From positions 2,157,001 to 2,221,000 of the forward strand of contig NZ_CP015698.1 of assembly GCF_002163715.1 (NCBI RefSeq): a stretch of DNA of 64,000 nucleotides, given 5' to 3'. A model generated the notes under the pieces. That model saw only the letters and a program-made list of their open reading frames with translations. It made no database searches and was not told the DNA's origin. Of the stretch, positions 35,679 through 45,203 are shown one piece after another; positions within the stretch are counted from its first letter, which is position 1, and the number at the start of each line of letters is the position of its first letter. The translations under genes and the position numbers were made by a program. The stretch is from Curvibacter sp. AEP1-3. Its GTDB lineage: Bacteria > Pseudomonadota > Gammaproteobacteria > Burkholderiales > Burkholderiaceae_C.

Positions 35679-37139
35679 ATGCACCAAAAAGGTATGCCCT
35701 TCCTTGCACTGTTGGCGGGCATCGTCGCTTTAAGCTGGTCGTTAAGCACGCAAGCCCAAACCGCGGCTTCCGGCACCGTAACCGAAGCAGCGCCCGCGGC
35801 CACCCTTGCGGCCTCTGACCCCACTCCGACTGCCGTTGCACCCGCGCCGGCTGCCCCTGTAGCGGCGGCTGAAGCTCCTGCGCCCGCACCGGCGCCTACC
35901 AAACCTTTCATGGCCAAGCAGGACACCATCAACGCGGCTGATACCGCCTGGATGATGACCAGCACTGCGCTGGTGTTGCTGATGACCTTGCCCGGCATCG
36001 CCTTGTTTTATGCCGGCATGGTGCGCAAGAAAAGCGTGATCAACACCATGGCCAGCGTGGTGGCGATTGCCGGCCTGCTCAGCCTGCTGTGGTTTGCGGT
36101 GGGTTATTCGCTGGCCTTTACGCCCGGCACGGCGTGGCTGGGCGGCACGGACCGCATGTGGTTCAGCGGGCTCAACTACATGAAAGAAGCCGGCTTAGTC
36201 GCCGTAAGCCATGTGGCGCCGAATGTGCCCGAGTCGGTGTACGCCATGTTCCAGCTGACCTTTTTCATCATTACCGGGGCGCTGATCGTGGGTGCGCTGG
36301 TGGAGCGCATGCGCTTCTCGGCCATGCTGTGGTTCATCGGCATGTGGTCGGTGGTGGTGTACGCACCGATCGCCCACTGGGTGTGGGAGCCCAGCGGTTG
36401 GCTGGTGCAAATGGGCGTGTTGGACTTTGCGGGCGGCGCGGTGGTGCACATCAATGCCGGCGTATCGGGTCTGGTGTGTGCCTACATGCTGGGCGCCCGC
36501 AAGGGCTATGGCAAAGAGCCGTTTGAGCCCTTCAACCTCGGCCTCACCATGGCGGGCGCAGGCTTGCTGTGGGTGGGCTGGTTCGGTTTCAACGCAGGCT
36601 CTGCCGTGGCAGCAGATGGCCGCGCCGGTCTGGCGATGGCGGTTACGCACATTGCCGCCGCAGCCGGTGCCATGAGCTGGATGTTGGGCGAGTGGGTGGT
36701 GCGCGGGCGGCCTTCTTTGCTGGGCCTGTGCTCCGGCTTGGTGGCAGGCCTGGTAGCCATTACGCCTGCAGCCGGTTTTGTGACACCACAGGCGGCCCTG
36801 GTCTTTGGTCTGGTGGCAGGTCTGGCCTGCTATTGGGGCGCTACGGGCTTGAAACGCATGCTCAACGCCGATGATTCGCTGGACGTGTTCGGCGTGCATG
36901 GCATCGGTGGAATCGTCGGCTCACTGATGACCGGCTTCTTTGCAAGCAAGAGTATTTCGGGCGTGACCGGAAGTGTCGCCATGCAAGCGCTGGGCGCATT
37001 GGTAGTGATTGTGTACAGCGGGGTGATGAGCGCAGCCTTGCTGTGGGTGACCAAGCTGATCGTCGGTCTGCGCGTGGACGACAACTCGGAACTGGTGGGT
37101 CTGGATGTGTCCCAGCACCGGGAGCACATTGCCGGCTAA
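35679..37139 (+). CDS. amt: Ammonium transporter (Amt family)
   Basis: Amt proteins conduct ammonium/ammonia into the cell as trimers. The 486-residue precursor has a signal peptide (cleavage near STQAQ), an unusually long Ala/Pro/Thr-rich stretch (about residues 25-75), then eleven TM helices with DTAWMMTSTALVLLMTLPGI and the conserved DFAGGAVVHINAGVSGLV. ATG 35679 has AGAGGA upstream. The usual partner glnK is not adjacent; the next gene is an unrelated small hypothetical. Confidence 0.93.
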   Translation: MHQKGMPFLALLAGIVALSWSLSTQAQTAASGTVTEAAPAATLAASDPTPTAVAPAPAAPVAAAEAPAPAPAPTKPFMAKQDTINAADTAWMMTSTALVLLMTLPGIALFYAGMVRKKSVINTMASVVAIAGLLSLLWFAVGYSLAFTPGTAWLGGTDRMWFSGLNYMKEAGLVAVSHVAPNVPESVYAMFQLTFFIITGALIVGALVERMRFSAMLWFIGMWSVVVYAPIAHWVWEPSGWLVQMGVLDFAGGAVVHINAGVSGLVCAYMLGARKGYGKEPFEPFNLGLTMAGAGLLWVGWFGFNAGSAVAADGRAGLAMAVTHIAAAAGAMSWMLGEWVVRGRPSLLGLCSGLVAGLVAITPAAGFVTPQAALVFGLVAGLACYWGATGLKRMLNADDSLDVFGVHGIGGIVGSLMTGFFASKSISGVTGSVAMQALGALVVIVYSGVMSAALLWVTKLIVGLRVDDNSELVGLDVSQHREHIAG

Positions 37140-37172
37140 AGAGCGACTTAGGGGGAGACCCAGGAGGAATCC

Positions 37173-37526
37173 ATGTTGAACAGCGAAAAACTGGCGATTG
37201 CCGCCCATTTGCACGTGTTGTTGCGCCGTAAAACCGGCCGGGTCACCGACACGGAATGGATGGCCGCCAACACCGAATACGCAGCCGAAATCATCCGCTT
37301 TGCACGCGCTGCTGCCAAGGACGACGGGCATGCAGACTTGGGTGAGTGGGCTGCCAAACTGGAGCTGGCCATGGAGCCCCACACCCCACCCCGTGCCACC
37401 AGCCGCGAAAAACTGTTTGGCGTATTGGGCGGAAATTCGCGTCCAGCACCCTTGCCCGGCGCATCCGACTCTCTGATGGGCGCCAGCGAAAGCGAAGCGC
37501 ACCGCTACATACGCGGCATCCGTTGA
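37173..37526 (+). CDS. Small hypothetical protein
   Basis: I do not recognise this 117-residue protein. It is soluble and mostly helical, with a segment EWMAANTEYAAEIIRFARAA and a Pro/Ser-rich C-terminal half ending HRYIRGIR. AGGAGG lies nine bases before ATG 37173, so it is well supported as a gene. It follows amt by 33 bases and could be co-transcribed. Confidence 0.7.
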   Translation: MLNSEKLAIAAHLHVLLRRKTGRVTDTEWMAANTEYAAEIIRFARAAAKDDGHADLGEWAAKLELAMEPHTPPRATSREKLFGVLGGNSRPAPLPGASDSLMGASESEAHRYIRGIR

Positions 37527-37573
37527 GGAAAACCCCCGCCTGTGCCGGCCCGCACGGCCGTCACAATCGGCGC

Positions 37574-37981
37574 ATGGTTCGTCTTAGCTCTTCCGTTTTC
37601 TTGTTTGCTGCGCTGTGGTGCAGCGCCTCTCCCAGTCATGCCGGCCCCACACTCCATTGCGAGATGACTTATGCCGGCGCCACCCAGACGCTCCATGTCA
37701 CGCCGGTGGATGACCCGTACCCGGTGCCTTCAGTCGACGTGGGTGGGCGCTTCCGCTTCAAGGCAGTGATGGTGGGGCGCGGTGCCCAGCCGGACTACAT
37801 CAAGACCTACGCTTATCTGGAAACACGAACGCAGCCCGTGCTGGTTCAGCAAGCCAGCTACTACCCGCCTTTTACGCCAAGTCCAAAGGGGCAACGCCTG
37901 ACCGGTAAGCAGTTTGTGTATGCCGGGCCTGTGGAGCGTGAGCTGCAATACGAATGTGTGCTGCACGGAGTAAAGCAATGA
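37574..37981 (+). CDS. Exported hypothetical protein
   Basis: A 135-residue protein with a Sec signal peptide (hydrophobic core FLFAALWCSA, cleavage near SHAGP). The mature part is beta-rich, with two Cys residues (LHCEMTY near the start, YECVLHG near the end) that could form a disulfide. I chose ATG 37574; a longer open frame upstream overlaps the preceding gene. It overlaps capA in ATGA. Function unknown. Confidence 0.7.
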   Translation: MVRLSSSVFLFAALWCSASPSHAGPTLHCEMTYAGATQTLHVTPVDDPYPVPSVDVGGRFRFKAVMVGRGAQPDYIKTYAYLETRTQPVLVQQASYYPPFTPSPKGQRLTGKQFVYAGPVERELQYECVLHGVKQ

Positions 37982-38973
37982 ACCGCCGCATCCAACAAGC
38001 GCTGAGCGGTATGCTGATAGCTTTTGCGATGGCCACCGGTGTCTCTACGGCACTCGCCCAATCCGCACCCGTCACACTGGTGTTCGCCGGCGACATCGTG
38101 CTGGACGATGTGGCGGGCGACATGATTACGCGCGGCGAAGATCCGTTCGCAGCATTCGGCAACTACTTCCGAAAGGCTGACATCCGCATCGGCAATCTGG
38201 AGTGCGTGGTAGCCACCACCGGCTCAGCAGGCGACAAAAACTACACCTTCCGTGCCCACCCGCGCACGCTGCCCGTGCTCAAGCGCCACTTCGACGCGTT
38301 GGCGCTGGCCAACAACCATTCGGGCGACTACGGGCGTGAGGCCTTTGCAGAGATGCTTACCCTGCTGCCCGCCGCCGGATTGCAGTACTTCGGGGGTGGA
38401 CACAACCTGAAAGAGGCGCACGCGCCTTTGATCATTGAGCGCAAGGGCTTGCGCATTGCACTGCTGGGCTACAACGAATTCATGCCGCGCAGCTTTGAAG
38501 CCGACTTTGATGCGCCCGGCAGCGCCTGGAGCGAAGACGAGCAGGTGGTGGCCGACATCCGCGCCGCGCGCAGCGTGCACCGCGCCGACCTGGTGATACC
38601 GGTGATGCACTGGGGATGGGAAAACGAACTGGTGGCCAACAGCCGCCAGCGACAACTGGCGCGCCTGATGGTGGAAGCCGGAGCAGATGCAGTGATCGGC
38701 GGCCACCCGCATGTGACGCAGGACATTGAGCACCACCAAGGCAAGCCTATCGTTTACAGCGTGGGCAACTTCGTGATGAAGGAAACTGATAACGACAACC
38801 AGCGCCGTGCATGGGTGTTGCGGCTGCGGCTGGACAAGCAAGGTGTGCAGGCGTTTGACACGCGTGCCGTGCAGATCGACATGCAGGGCATTCCCACTCC
38901 GGACATGACACGCGCCACGCCATGCTGGAATCGTCAGGACAATATGTTGAGGGAGTGCCTGGCGCCGGATTAG
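37978..38973 (+). CDS. CapA-family (PGA_cap) metallophosphatase-like protein
   Basis: CapA-type proteins belong to the calcineurin-like phosphatase superfamily and are linked to poly-gamma-glutamate or capsule synthesis. The 331-residue precursor has a signal peptide ending near ALAQS, then FAGDIVLDD, IGNLECVV, ALANNHSGDYG, MHWGWENEL and GGHPHVTQDIEHHQGKPIVY, the expected metal and active-site blocks. No other capsule genes are nearby. The signal peptide DNA (38009-38050) faintly resembles the 48-bp repeat. Confidence 0.85.
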   Translation: MNRRIQQALSGMLIAFAMATGVSTALAQSAPVTLVFAGDIVLDDVAGDMITRGEDPFAAFGNYFRKADIRIGNLECVVATTGSAGDKNYTFRAHPRTLPVLKRHFDALALANNHSGDYGREAFAEMLTLLPAAGLQYFGGGHNLKEAHAPLIIERKGLRIALLGYNEFMPRSFEADFDAPGSAWSEDEQVVADIRAARSVHRADLVIPVMHWGWENELVANSRQRQLARLMVEAGADAVIGGHPHVTQDIEHHQGKPIVYSVGNFVMKETDNDNQRRAWVLRLRLDKQGVQAFDTRAVQIDMQGIPTPDMTRATPCWNRQDNMLRECLAPD

Positions 38974-38980
38974 CTTCCTA

Positions 38981-39706
38981 CTAGTCCTCCAGACGCACCT
39001 CGCCTATGTCTTCGAGGCGATAGCCCAAGCCGCGCTGGGTATGAATCAGGGGGCGTGGGCTGCCCTCGTCCACCTTGCTTCGCAGGCGACGGATGTACAC
39101 ATCCACAATGTTCGTCATGGGGTCCTCGTTGGTGCCCCATACATTCGCCAGAATCCGCTCGCGGCTGAACAAGCGCCCTGGGGCTGACATGAGTAACTCC
39201 AAGAGGGCCAGTTCGCGTGCAGTCAGTTTCAGGACTTGCCCCGCGCGCTTGGCCTTCATGGTGCGTGTGTCCAGCACCAGGTCGGCAACGACCAACTCTT
39301 CTCTCGGCAATGCTTGTTGGCGGGGCCCCCTGCGCGCCAGTGCCTCGATGCGTGCCAGCAGTTCTTCGAATTCAAAAGGCTTCACCAGATAGTCGTCCGC
39401 CCCGAGCCGCAACCCGGCAACCCTATCCTCCAGGCTTCCTAGTGCGGTCAACATCAAAATGGGGATCGGAACCAATGCCGCGCGCAGTGTCTGGCAAACC
39501 TCCAGACCGCTCATGCCGGGCAACATGACATCCAGGAGCATCACCGTACCCACACCGTCTGTGGGCGTGTTGCAGGCTGCCTCCCGGGCCATCATCAGTC
39601 CATCCGGACCATTGCGAGCGACTTGCACCCGATAGCCTTCTGCGCGCAATCCGCGGTCCAGAAAGTCCGCGATGCGCGCATCATCTTCCACCAGCAAAAT
39701 ATTCAT
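38981..39706 (-). CDS. OmpR-family response regulator
   Basis: A two-component DNA-binding regulator of 241 residues. The receiver domain has Glu7-Asp8-Asp9, the phospho-acceptor Asp59 (LLDVMLPG) and Lys in LVKPFEFEE. The C-terminal winged helix ends GLGYRLEDIGEVRLED. Its start overlaps the kinase stop in ATGA, so the pair is co-translated. A regularly spaced operator-like array lies upstream of the kinase gene. Confidence 0.92.
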   Translation of the reverse strand: MNILLVEDDARIADFLDRGLRAEGYRVQVARNGPDGLMMAREAACNTPTDGVGTVMLLDVMLPGMSGLEVCQTLRAALVPIPILMLTALGSLEDRVAGLRLGADDYLVKPFEFEELLARIEALARRGPRQQALPREELVVADLVLDTRTMKAKRAGQVLKLTARELALLELLMSAPGRLFSRERILANVWGTNEDPMTNIVDVYIRRLRSKVDEGSPRPLIHTQRGLGYRLEDIGEVRLED

Positions 39707-41319
39707 ATCTCATGCCCCGCCTGGTCAGCGGGGAGCAATGGCAAAGTAAGTCGGGCGGTAGTGCCCTGTCCTTGCGTACTTTCCAATACGATATCGCCAC
39801 CGTGTGCACGCGCCAGTACCCGCCCGATCGACAAGCCCAGCCCACTCCCTTCCGCACGATGCTGGCGGGCCGACGGGCTACGGAAGCTCCGCTCAAACAC
39901 CCGTGGCAGGTCATCTGCGGCGATCCCGATGCCGGTATCCGCAATGCGGATGATGCAGTAGGCGGGTTCAGCCGATACGCACTCCACGCTTACAGTGACA
40001 CGGCCACCCTGGTGGGAATACCTTATCGCGTTGTCGAGCAATAAAAGCAGCAACTGACGCAATCGCAGCGGGTCGGCCAACATGCGCATGTCAGCTTGGG
40101 TAGACTCCTGGGCGATGACTTCCACGCCACGTTCATAGGCCAGGGCTGCTGCCTGCGTCACCACCTCGCGCAGGGACTCTGTCAGGCTCAAAGGCGTGCG
40201 ATTGAGGGCGAGCACATCCATGTCGGAGCGGGCCACGGTCAACAAATCGTCAATGACGGCACCGAGCTGGCGCGCGGTGCTCACAATGCGGCGCAGTGCG
40301 TCACGGTACTCCGCCTCATCGCGCTGCGAACCACGCAAAGTGATCTCCGCCTCCCCCAGGATGACAGTGGTCGGCGTACGCAACTCATGACCGATATCCG
40401 CAAACAACTGCCGCCTGCGCGTGTCGACTTTTTGCAGTGCTTCCAAGGCGTTCTGCAGGTCCTCGGTTCGGGCTTTCACCAGGCTTTCTAATTGCTGCCG
40501 CGCTTGAACCTCGCGCTGCCGGTGCTCTTGCAACTCCATGGCCATGGCGTTCATGCTGTTGGCCACCGCAGCAAACTCATCCGCACCATTCCAGCGTATG
40601 CGGTGCGCCAGATTTCCCTGCTGGAGTTCCAGCGCCCCTTGCGTGAGCGCATTCATGGGCCGGCGCAATGCCCTGGCGAACTGAATGGCCAGAAACAGGG
40701 TGACCAGGGCGATGCTCACAGCCACTGCCAGCCAAAGGCGGCGCATCCAAAGCAGCGCCTGATCAGCACCCTTGCGTTCACGTGCGACCGCAGCCAACTC
40801 CCGCTCCATGCTGTCTGCCAACAACCGGCGCAAATCACGGCCTCGCGAACTGTCAAACAAATCGGAGGCGACCCGCCAGGCCATGCTGGCGTCCGTATCG
40901 GCCGACATGGGCGTGACGTTGGATGCGGCGGCCTCCAGCGTAGATACGCTTTCCTCCAGCACGGCAAGCGCTTCCTCACGCTGCAGGTGCTCTGAAAGCG
41001 TCAACGCTTCCCCCTGGCTCAGCGCAGTCGCCTGGGCCGACAACAGATGCAACTGGCGCAGGTTTTGACGCATGTCCGCCAGGTATTTGTCCCTCAGCAC
41101 AGTATCGGCACCGGTGCTCAACTTGGCTTGGGTAAACCAGGCTCGCAATCGCAGCTTGTTGATGGTGAGCTCGTCAAAGCCTTGACGCAGGTCTGAGGCC
41201 ACGCGTCCGCGCAAGACATGCTCATTGGCTACATTTAAAGCCCACACGGCCACCAGCCCTTCCAGGACAGCGGCACCGGCCAAGGCGGCCAAAGCAAAAG
41301 ATAGCTTGCGAGCAAACAT
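39703..41319 (-). CDS. Sensor histidine kinase paired with the OmpR-type regulator
   Basis: A 538-residue membrane kinase: TM1 (about 7-29), a helical periplasmic sensor (about 30-195), TM2 (about 196-216), HAMP, a short coiled coil, the His box ADIGHELRTP, and an ATPase domain with LDNAIRYSHQGG, DTGIGI and GSGLGLS. It is transcribed first in the pair and is divergent from the gene at 41525. Signal unknown. Confidence 0.92.
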   Translation of the reverse strand: MFARKLSFALAALAGAAVLEGLVAVWALNVANEHVLRGRVASDLRQGFDELTINKLRLRAWFTQAKLSTGADTVLRDKYLADMRQNLRQLHLLSAQATALSQGEALTLSEHLQREEALAVLEESVSTLEAAASNVTPMSADTDASMAWRVASDLFDSSRGRDLRRLLADSMERELAAVARERKGADQALLWMRRLWLAVAVSIALVTLFLAIQFARALRRPMNALTQGALELQQGNLAHRIRWNGADEFAAVANSMNAMAMELQEHRQREVQARQQLESLVKARTEDLQNALEALQKVDTRRRQLFADIGHELRTPTTVILGEAEITLRGSQRDEAEYRDALRRIVSTARQLGAVIDDLLTVARSDMDVLALNRTPLSLTESLREVVTQAAALAYERGVEVIAQESTQADMRMLADPLRLRQLLLLLLDNAIRYSHQGGRVTVSVECVSAEPAYCIIRIADTGIGIAADDLPRVFERSFRSPSARQHRAEGSGLGLSIGRVLARAHGGDIVLESTQGQGTTARLTLPLLPADQAGHEI

Positions 41320-41403
41320 CCCTCAATGATGGCGCATCCGGACAGACTCTCAGGCAGGTCGAAGATTAACTTCAGATGAACGTGTCTGCGGGGCTGTCAT
41401 CTC

Positions 41404-41455
41404 ACGTTCATGTGGACTTCATGGTGTGCTCATGAAGCGTTCAGTACACGTTCAA
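41404..41455. promoter_or_regulatory. Five half-sites at 11-bp spacing in the divergent promoter region
   Basis: TTCA occurs at 41407, 41418, 41440 and 41451, with CTCA at 41429, all exactly 11 bp apart (extended forms ACGTTCA and GCGTTCA occur at 41404, 41437 and 41448). Same-face tandem half-sites of this kind are the usual binding pattern of OmpR-family regulators. The array lies between the kinase gene and the secreted NTF2-like gene, so one regulator could control both. Confidence 0.6.
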
Positions 41456-41524
41456 GTGCGCACGCTTCAATTAACCGGTCGGCGCAATGTCGCTCCGACC
41501 CGAAAATTTTTGGAGCCTTCGTAC

Positions 41525-42085
41525 ATGAAATTCGCTAAGCAAGCCCTTCTCGTTACCTCCCTGGCCTTCGCCGGCTCGGCGTTCGCACAGACACCTGTGG
41601 CCAACGCGGCCATCAACGAAACCGAAGTTCTGGCGGCCCAGAAGGCGTGGGGAGACGCGTTGGTAGCCATCAGTGAGGCAAACGTCCAAGGAGGCCAAGG
41701 CGCTGCCAAGGCGCTGGCCGAAAAAGTACTGGATGGCGCCTATGGCTACAACTTGGGCCCCGTGTTGTTCAAGCCCACCTTGACGCAAGCGCCGCAAACT
41801 TTCCGGACCACGCGTGCCGGAGCCCTGGCCTACTTTGTGGGCGGCGACGCCAGCTACCCCAAGGACACCGGGTTCGCACTGAAGGGATGGAAGAAGGTGG
41901 AAATCAGCAATGCCGCCATTCTGTTGGCAGGCAACACCGCCACCACCATGGGCAATGTCAGCTTCACTGACAAAGACGGAAAAGTGACTGTGGTGGACAA
42001 AACCTGGGAATTCAAGAAAGACGATGCCGGACGTCTGCGCATTGTGGTGCACCACTCTTCCTTGCCATTTGCCGCCGGCAAGTAA
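41525..42085 (+). CDS. Secreted NTF2/SnoaL-like protein
   Basis: The 186-residue precursor has a clear signal peptide (MKFAKQALLVTSLAFAGSAF, cleavage near FAQ). The mature part has the pattern of an NTF2-like cone: an N-terminal helix (AAQKAWGDALVAISEANVQG) then beta strands ending in DAGRLRIVVHHSSLP. I recall relatives labelled phosphoribosyl-AMP cyclohydrolase, but no HisI motif is present and that name looks wrong. Divergent from the two-component system, it is a likely target of it. Confidence 0.7.
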   Translation: MKFAKQALLVTSLAFAGSAFAQTPVANAAINETEVLAAQKAWGDALVAISEANVQGGQGAAKALAEKVLDGAYGYNLGPVLFKPTLTQAPQTFRTTRAGALAYFVGGDASYPKDTGFALKGWKKVEISNAAILLAGNTATTMGNVSFTDKDGKVTVVDKTWEFKKDDAGRLRIVVHHSSLPFAAGK

Positions 42086-42130
42086 GCCATCACGGAAACG
42101 CCAGGTTGGCCTTGCCGCCCGGCGCCACTT

Positions 42131-42967
42131 TCAAAGTGTGGAGCGCAGGGTGTCGGCGGGCAATGCGTGGATCTCGCCCAGCAAGCGGGCCAACGCCAGA
42201 CCTGCTGCGGCGAGCACGGCATGACCTTTGTCGGGGGTGGCGGCAGCCGCGTTACCGACTGCACCGGCCGGGTTGTAGTCCTGCATCTGCCAGCCGAGCT
42301 TGGCGCTTTTGCCATTGCCCAGAATAGGGAACGCTTTGGCGCGGTCTTCTGACGTGGAGGCAAAGTTTTCCGCCTGGCCCATGTCCACCAAATCAGGTCG
42401 CAGGGCCAGCATCATGGACGTTTCAATATCGCCAGCGTGGATGCCAAAGCGGTGTTCGTGTGCACTGAACAGGGCGTTCACGTCGCTGCCGTCGGCTGCT
42501 GTCAAGGGCAGGCCGAACCAGTTCACGCTGTACACCAGCATGCCCAAACGGGCACGCAAATCACGCGCCACTACATCCATCAAACCCACCTGTCCGCCAT
42601 GGCTGTTGAAAAGCACGAGGCGCTTCACACCACTAGCGGCCACGCATTCGCCGATCTCGGTCCACAGGCGAATGACCGTCTCAGCTTTCAAAGTGAGCGT
42701 GCCGGAAAACTGCGCATGCTCCGGGCTGAAGCCCACCGCCTGGGTCGGCAAAAACAAGGCCGGAACGTCAGGCCCGATGTGGGGCAGTGCATGCGCAATG
42801 ACACCATCCACCAGTGCACTGTCCACCTGCAAGGGCAAGTGCGGGCCGTGTTGCTCGGTCGCTGCCACGGGCAGCACGGCAATCAGTCGGCCCAGCGTGC
42901 CTGCGGAGCGGGCTTGGTCGAATTGCGGGCTGGTCCAGTCAGCCCAGAAGCGGGAAGGTGTCTGCAT
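42131..42967 (-). CDS. Creatininase-family amidohydrolase
   Basis: The 278-residue protein has the metal-binding pattern of the creatininase/MftE family: AATEQHGPHLPLQVD (Glu, His, Asp ligands), LFNSHGGQVG and AGDIETSMML with a Glu ligand. Family members hydrolyse creatinine, formamides or pterin-related amides; the substrate here cannot be told. It converges with the NTF2-like gene. Confidence 0.88.
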   Translation of the reverse strand: MQTPSRFWADWTSPQFDQARSAGTLGRLIAVLPVAATEQHGPHLPLQVDSALVDGVIAHALPHIGPDVPALFLPTQAVGFSPEHAQFSGTLTLKAETVIRLWTEIGECVAASGVKRLVLFNSHGGQVGLMDVVARDLRARLGMLVYSVNWFGLPLTAADGSDVNALFSAHEHRFGIHAGDIETSMMLALRPDLVDMGQAENFASTSEDRAKAFPILGNGKSAKLGWQMQDYNPAGAVGNAAAATPDKGHAVLAAAGLALARLLGEIHALPADTLRSTL

Positions 42968-43009
42968 GACTGCATCTTACCGAGGCCGGCAGGCAGCCGG
43001 TAACTCTCA

Positions 43010-44980
43010 TCAGACGGTATCGGATGTGATCACCGGGGCTTTGAGCGGCAGGCTCATGCTGAAGGTCGCACCCTCACCCGGGCTACTCGCCACATGGATG
43101 GTGCCGCCCAGCGTTTTGGTGACCAGGTTGTAAACGATATTCAGGCCCAAACCACTGCCGCCTTGGCCCAACTTGGTGGTGAAGAAAGGGTCGAACACCC
43201 GCGCCAAGTGGGCTTGGGCAATGCCGCATCCGTCATCAGTGACCAGCAGTTGAATACGGTCTGTACCTTCCACCACCGCCCGGATGCTGACCGTTCCATG
43301 CGGCGTCCCGTCGAAGGCATGGAGCAGCGCGTTATTGATGAGATTGGTGAGCACCTGCCCCAGTGGGCCCGGGAAGCTGTCCATCACGATGTCCGCCGGA
43401 ATGTCGCTCACCACCGCATGCGCCGACTTGCGAATGCTGGGCCCCAACGTCAGCAGAATTTCCGTCACGGTGCTTTGCAAGTCAAAGGTACGGCGGTTCA
43501 GGCTGGTCTGATCGACGGCCACTTGCTTGAAACTGGAAACCAGCTCTGCCGCGTGTTGCAGACCCCGCATCAGAATGCCGGCGCCCTGCTGCGTATTCGT
43601 CACAAACTCGTCCAAGCGGCTGCGGGTCAGCCCCTTGCTCATGCCATCCGCAAAACTGGCAGCATGGTCCTGCAAGGTGCTCGCGACAGTCAGGCTGTTC
43701 CCGATGGGCGTGTTCAGCTCATGGGCGATACCTGCCACCAAGGAGCCGAGTGCCGACATTTTTTCAGTACGTACCAGTTCTGACTGAGCCGCACGCAATT
43801 GGCCCATGGCATCGGTCAGCTCCCGGGTGCGTTCCTGCACACGGTGTTCCAACGTGGCGTTTAGCTGGAGAATGTTTTCTTCGTAGCGGTGTTTTTCGGT
43901 GATGTCATCAAACGCCATGATGAGCACACGCTCGCCGCCCAGCGCCACCATGCGGCCGGAAATGTCGCAATAAATCTCCGCGCCGTGGGCGCCTCTGCGC
44001 ATCCAGGCCTTGAAGTTCGAGATCTCGCCCGTTCGCTCCACAATCTCCAGGCAACGGCTTCGCTCGGCAGGGTCTACCCAGATCCCCATGCGCAAACCGT
44101 TGGTCCCCATGGCGACCCCGCGCTCCATGCCGAATACCCGCGACCATGCGGAGTTGACATCGATGGTGCGAACGTCCCCTTCCACCAAAGAGACCGACAT
44201 GGCGATCGGTGAGGCATCAAAAATCGCCGCAAACTTGGTCTGACTTACGCGCAAAGCTTCTTCGGTGCGGGCCCGTTCTTCCAGCTCGCGCTGCAAGGCT
44301 TCTGTTTTTTGCTCACGCTCGGTCAGTAAAGCGCCAAGGTCCAGGCGCATGGTGTCCAGGGCGTTGGACAACTGGCCCATCTCGTCCTTCTTCTCGCTGG
44401 CCATGGATTCGTTCAGCTCGCCGCGTGCGAGGCGCGAGGCGCCTTCGCGCAGGCGCAGAATGGGCAACACAATTCGGCTGTTGAATAGTGGCCAAATGAA
44501 GGCGAATGCCAACGCCACCTGCAGGGCCAGTGCGCCTGCAAACCGCAACAGCTCCGAACGTGCTTCGCGCTCAATCCGCTGGGACGACATCACCACCGAC
44601 AAACTACCGACCCGGGCGCCGTTGTAGGTGATGTCGCGTTTCTCGGACAGGAAGCGGGCGGAGTCGTCCGTGGGCTCACCCCGTTGCACAAAGGTTTCAC
44701 CGAATTCATCGGTGACCGAGACATTCACCACGTCCGGGTTGCGCATCACCGCTTCGACCAACTCGATGGCCACACCGCGGTCCAGATTCCACACCGCCAC
44801 AGCCATGCCGCGCGAGAGCACGTCGGCGTACTGGTTGAGCGGCGCCTCCACGCGCAGGGCACGCTCGGTACGCAGTTTGCTGGTGACCTGAAAGCCTGCG
44901 AAGAACAAAGCCGGCAGCAATATGCCCGCAGCCACGCCCACCATCAGGGTTTGCCGGAGAGACAGGCTGGGAATCTTCAC
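43010..44980 (-). CDS. PAS-domain sensor histidine kinase
   Basis: A membrane kinase of about 656 residues: TM1, a periplasmic sensor of about 130 residues, TM2 (FAGALALQVALAFAFIWPLF), HAMP, a PAS domain (FAAIFDASPIAMSVSLVEGD), then GIAHELNTPIGNSLTV as His box and an ATPase domain with NLINNALLHAF, DDGCGI and GSGLGLN. The start is uncertain: GTG 44980 (VKIPSLSLRQ) has a weak AAAGG; the frame continues open to 45082. No response regulator is adjacent, so it is an orphan kinase. Confidence 0.85.
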   Translation of the reverse strand: MKIPSLSLRQTLMVGVAAGILLPALFFAGFQVTSKLRTERALRVEAPLNQYADVLSRGMAVAVWNLDRGVAIELVEAVMRNPDVVNVSVTDEFGETFVQRGEPTDDSARFLSEKRDITYNGARVGSLSVVMSSQRIEREARSELLRFAGALALQVALAFAFIWPLFNSRIVLPILRLREGASRLARGELNESMASEKKDEMGQLSNALDTMRLDLGALLTEREQKTEALQRELEERARTEEALRVSQTKFAAIFDASPIAMSVSLVEGDVRTIDVNSAWSRVFGMERGVAMGTNGLRMGIWVDPAERSRCLEIVERTGEISNFKAWMRRGAHGAEIYCDISGRMVALGGERVLIMAFDDITEKHRYEENILQLNATLEHRVQERTRELTDAMGQLRAAQSELVRTEKMSALGSLVAGIAHELNTPIGNSLTVASTLQDHAASFADGMSKGLTRSRLDEFVTNTQQGAGILMRGLQHAAELVSSFKQVAVDQTSLNRRTFDLQSTVTEILLTLGPSIRKSAHAVVSDIPADIVMDSFPGPLGQVLTNLINNALLHAFDGTPHGTVSIRAVVEGTDRIQLLVTDDGCGIAQAHLARVFDPFFTTKLGQGGSGLGLNIVYNLVTKTLGGTIHVASSPGEGATFSMSLPLKAPVITSDTV

Positions 44981-45203
44981 GCTGAACGGGCCTTTCGGGT
45001 GCAGGGGTGAGGGGCATGCAAGCAGGACCGGCGCAGTATCGCGGGCTCGTGGGTGCGGGTCAAGCACATGCGGTTGCTGCAATCACCCGCCTGTTATAAC
45101 CCACCCGTATACAGAGGCTCAGACGGAATGCCGACACACCTGGCGTTGTCGTTTGTGCCCCACTTGCAGGAACTTCTGGCCGCGCGCGGTCTCCGACAAC
45201 CCG

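Noticed and set aside
38009..38050. Possible twelfth repeat copy in the capA signal peptide region (GATAGCTTTTGCGATGGCCA)
   Set aside because: Only ATAGC and scattered core bases match; the core GCGCA is lost. It may be a decayed copy, but cannot be told from an ordinary signal peptide sequence.
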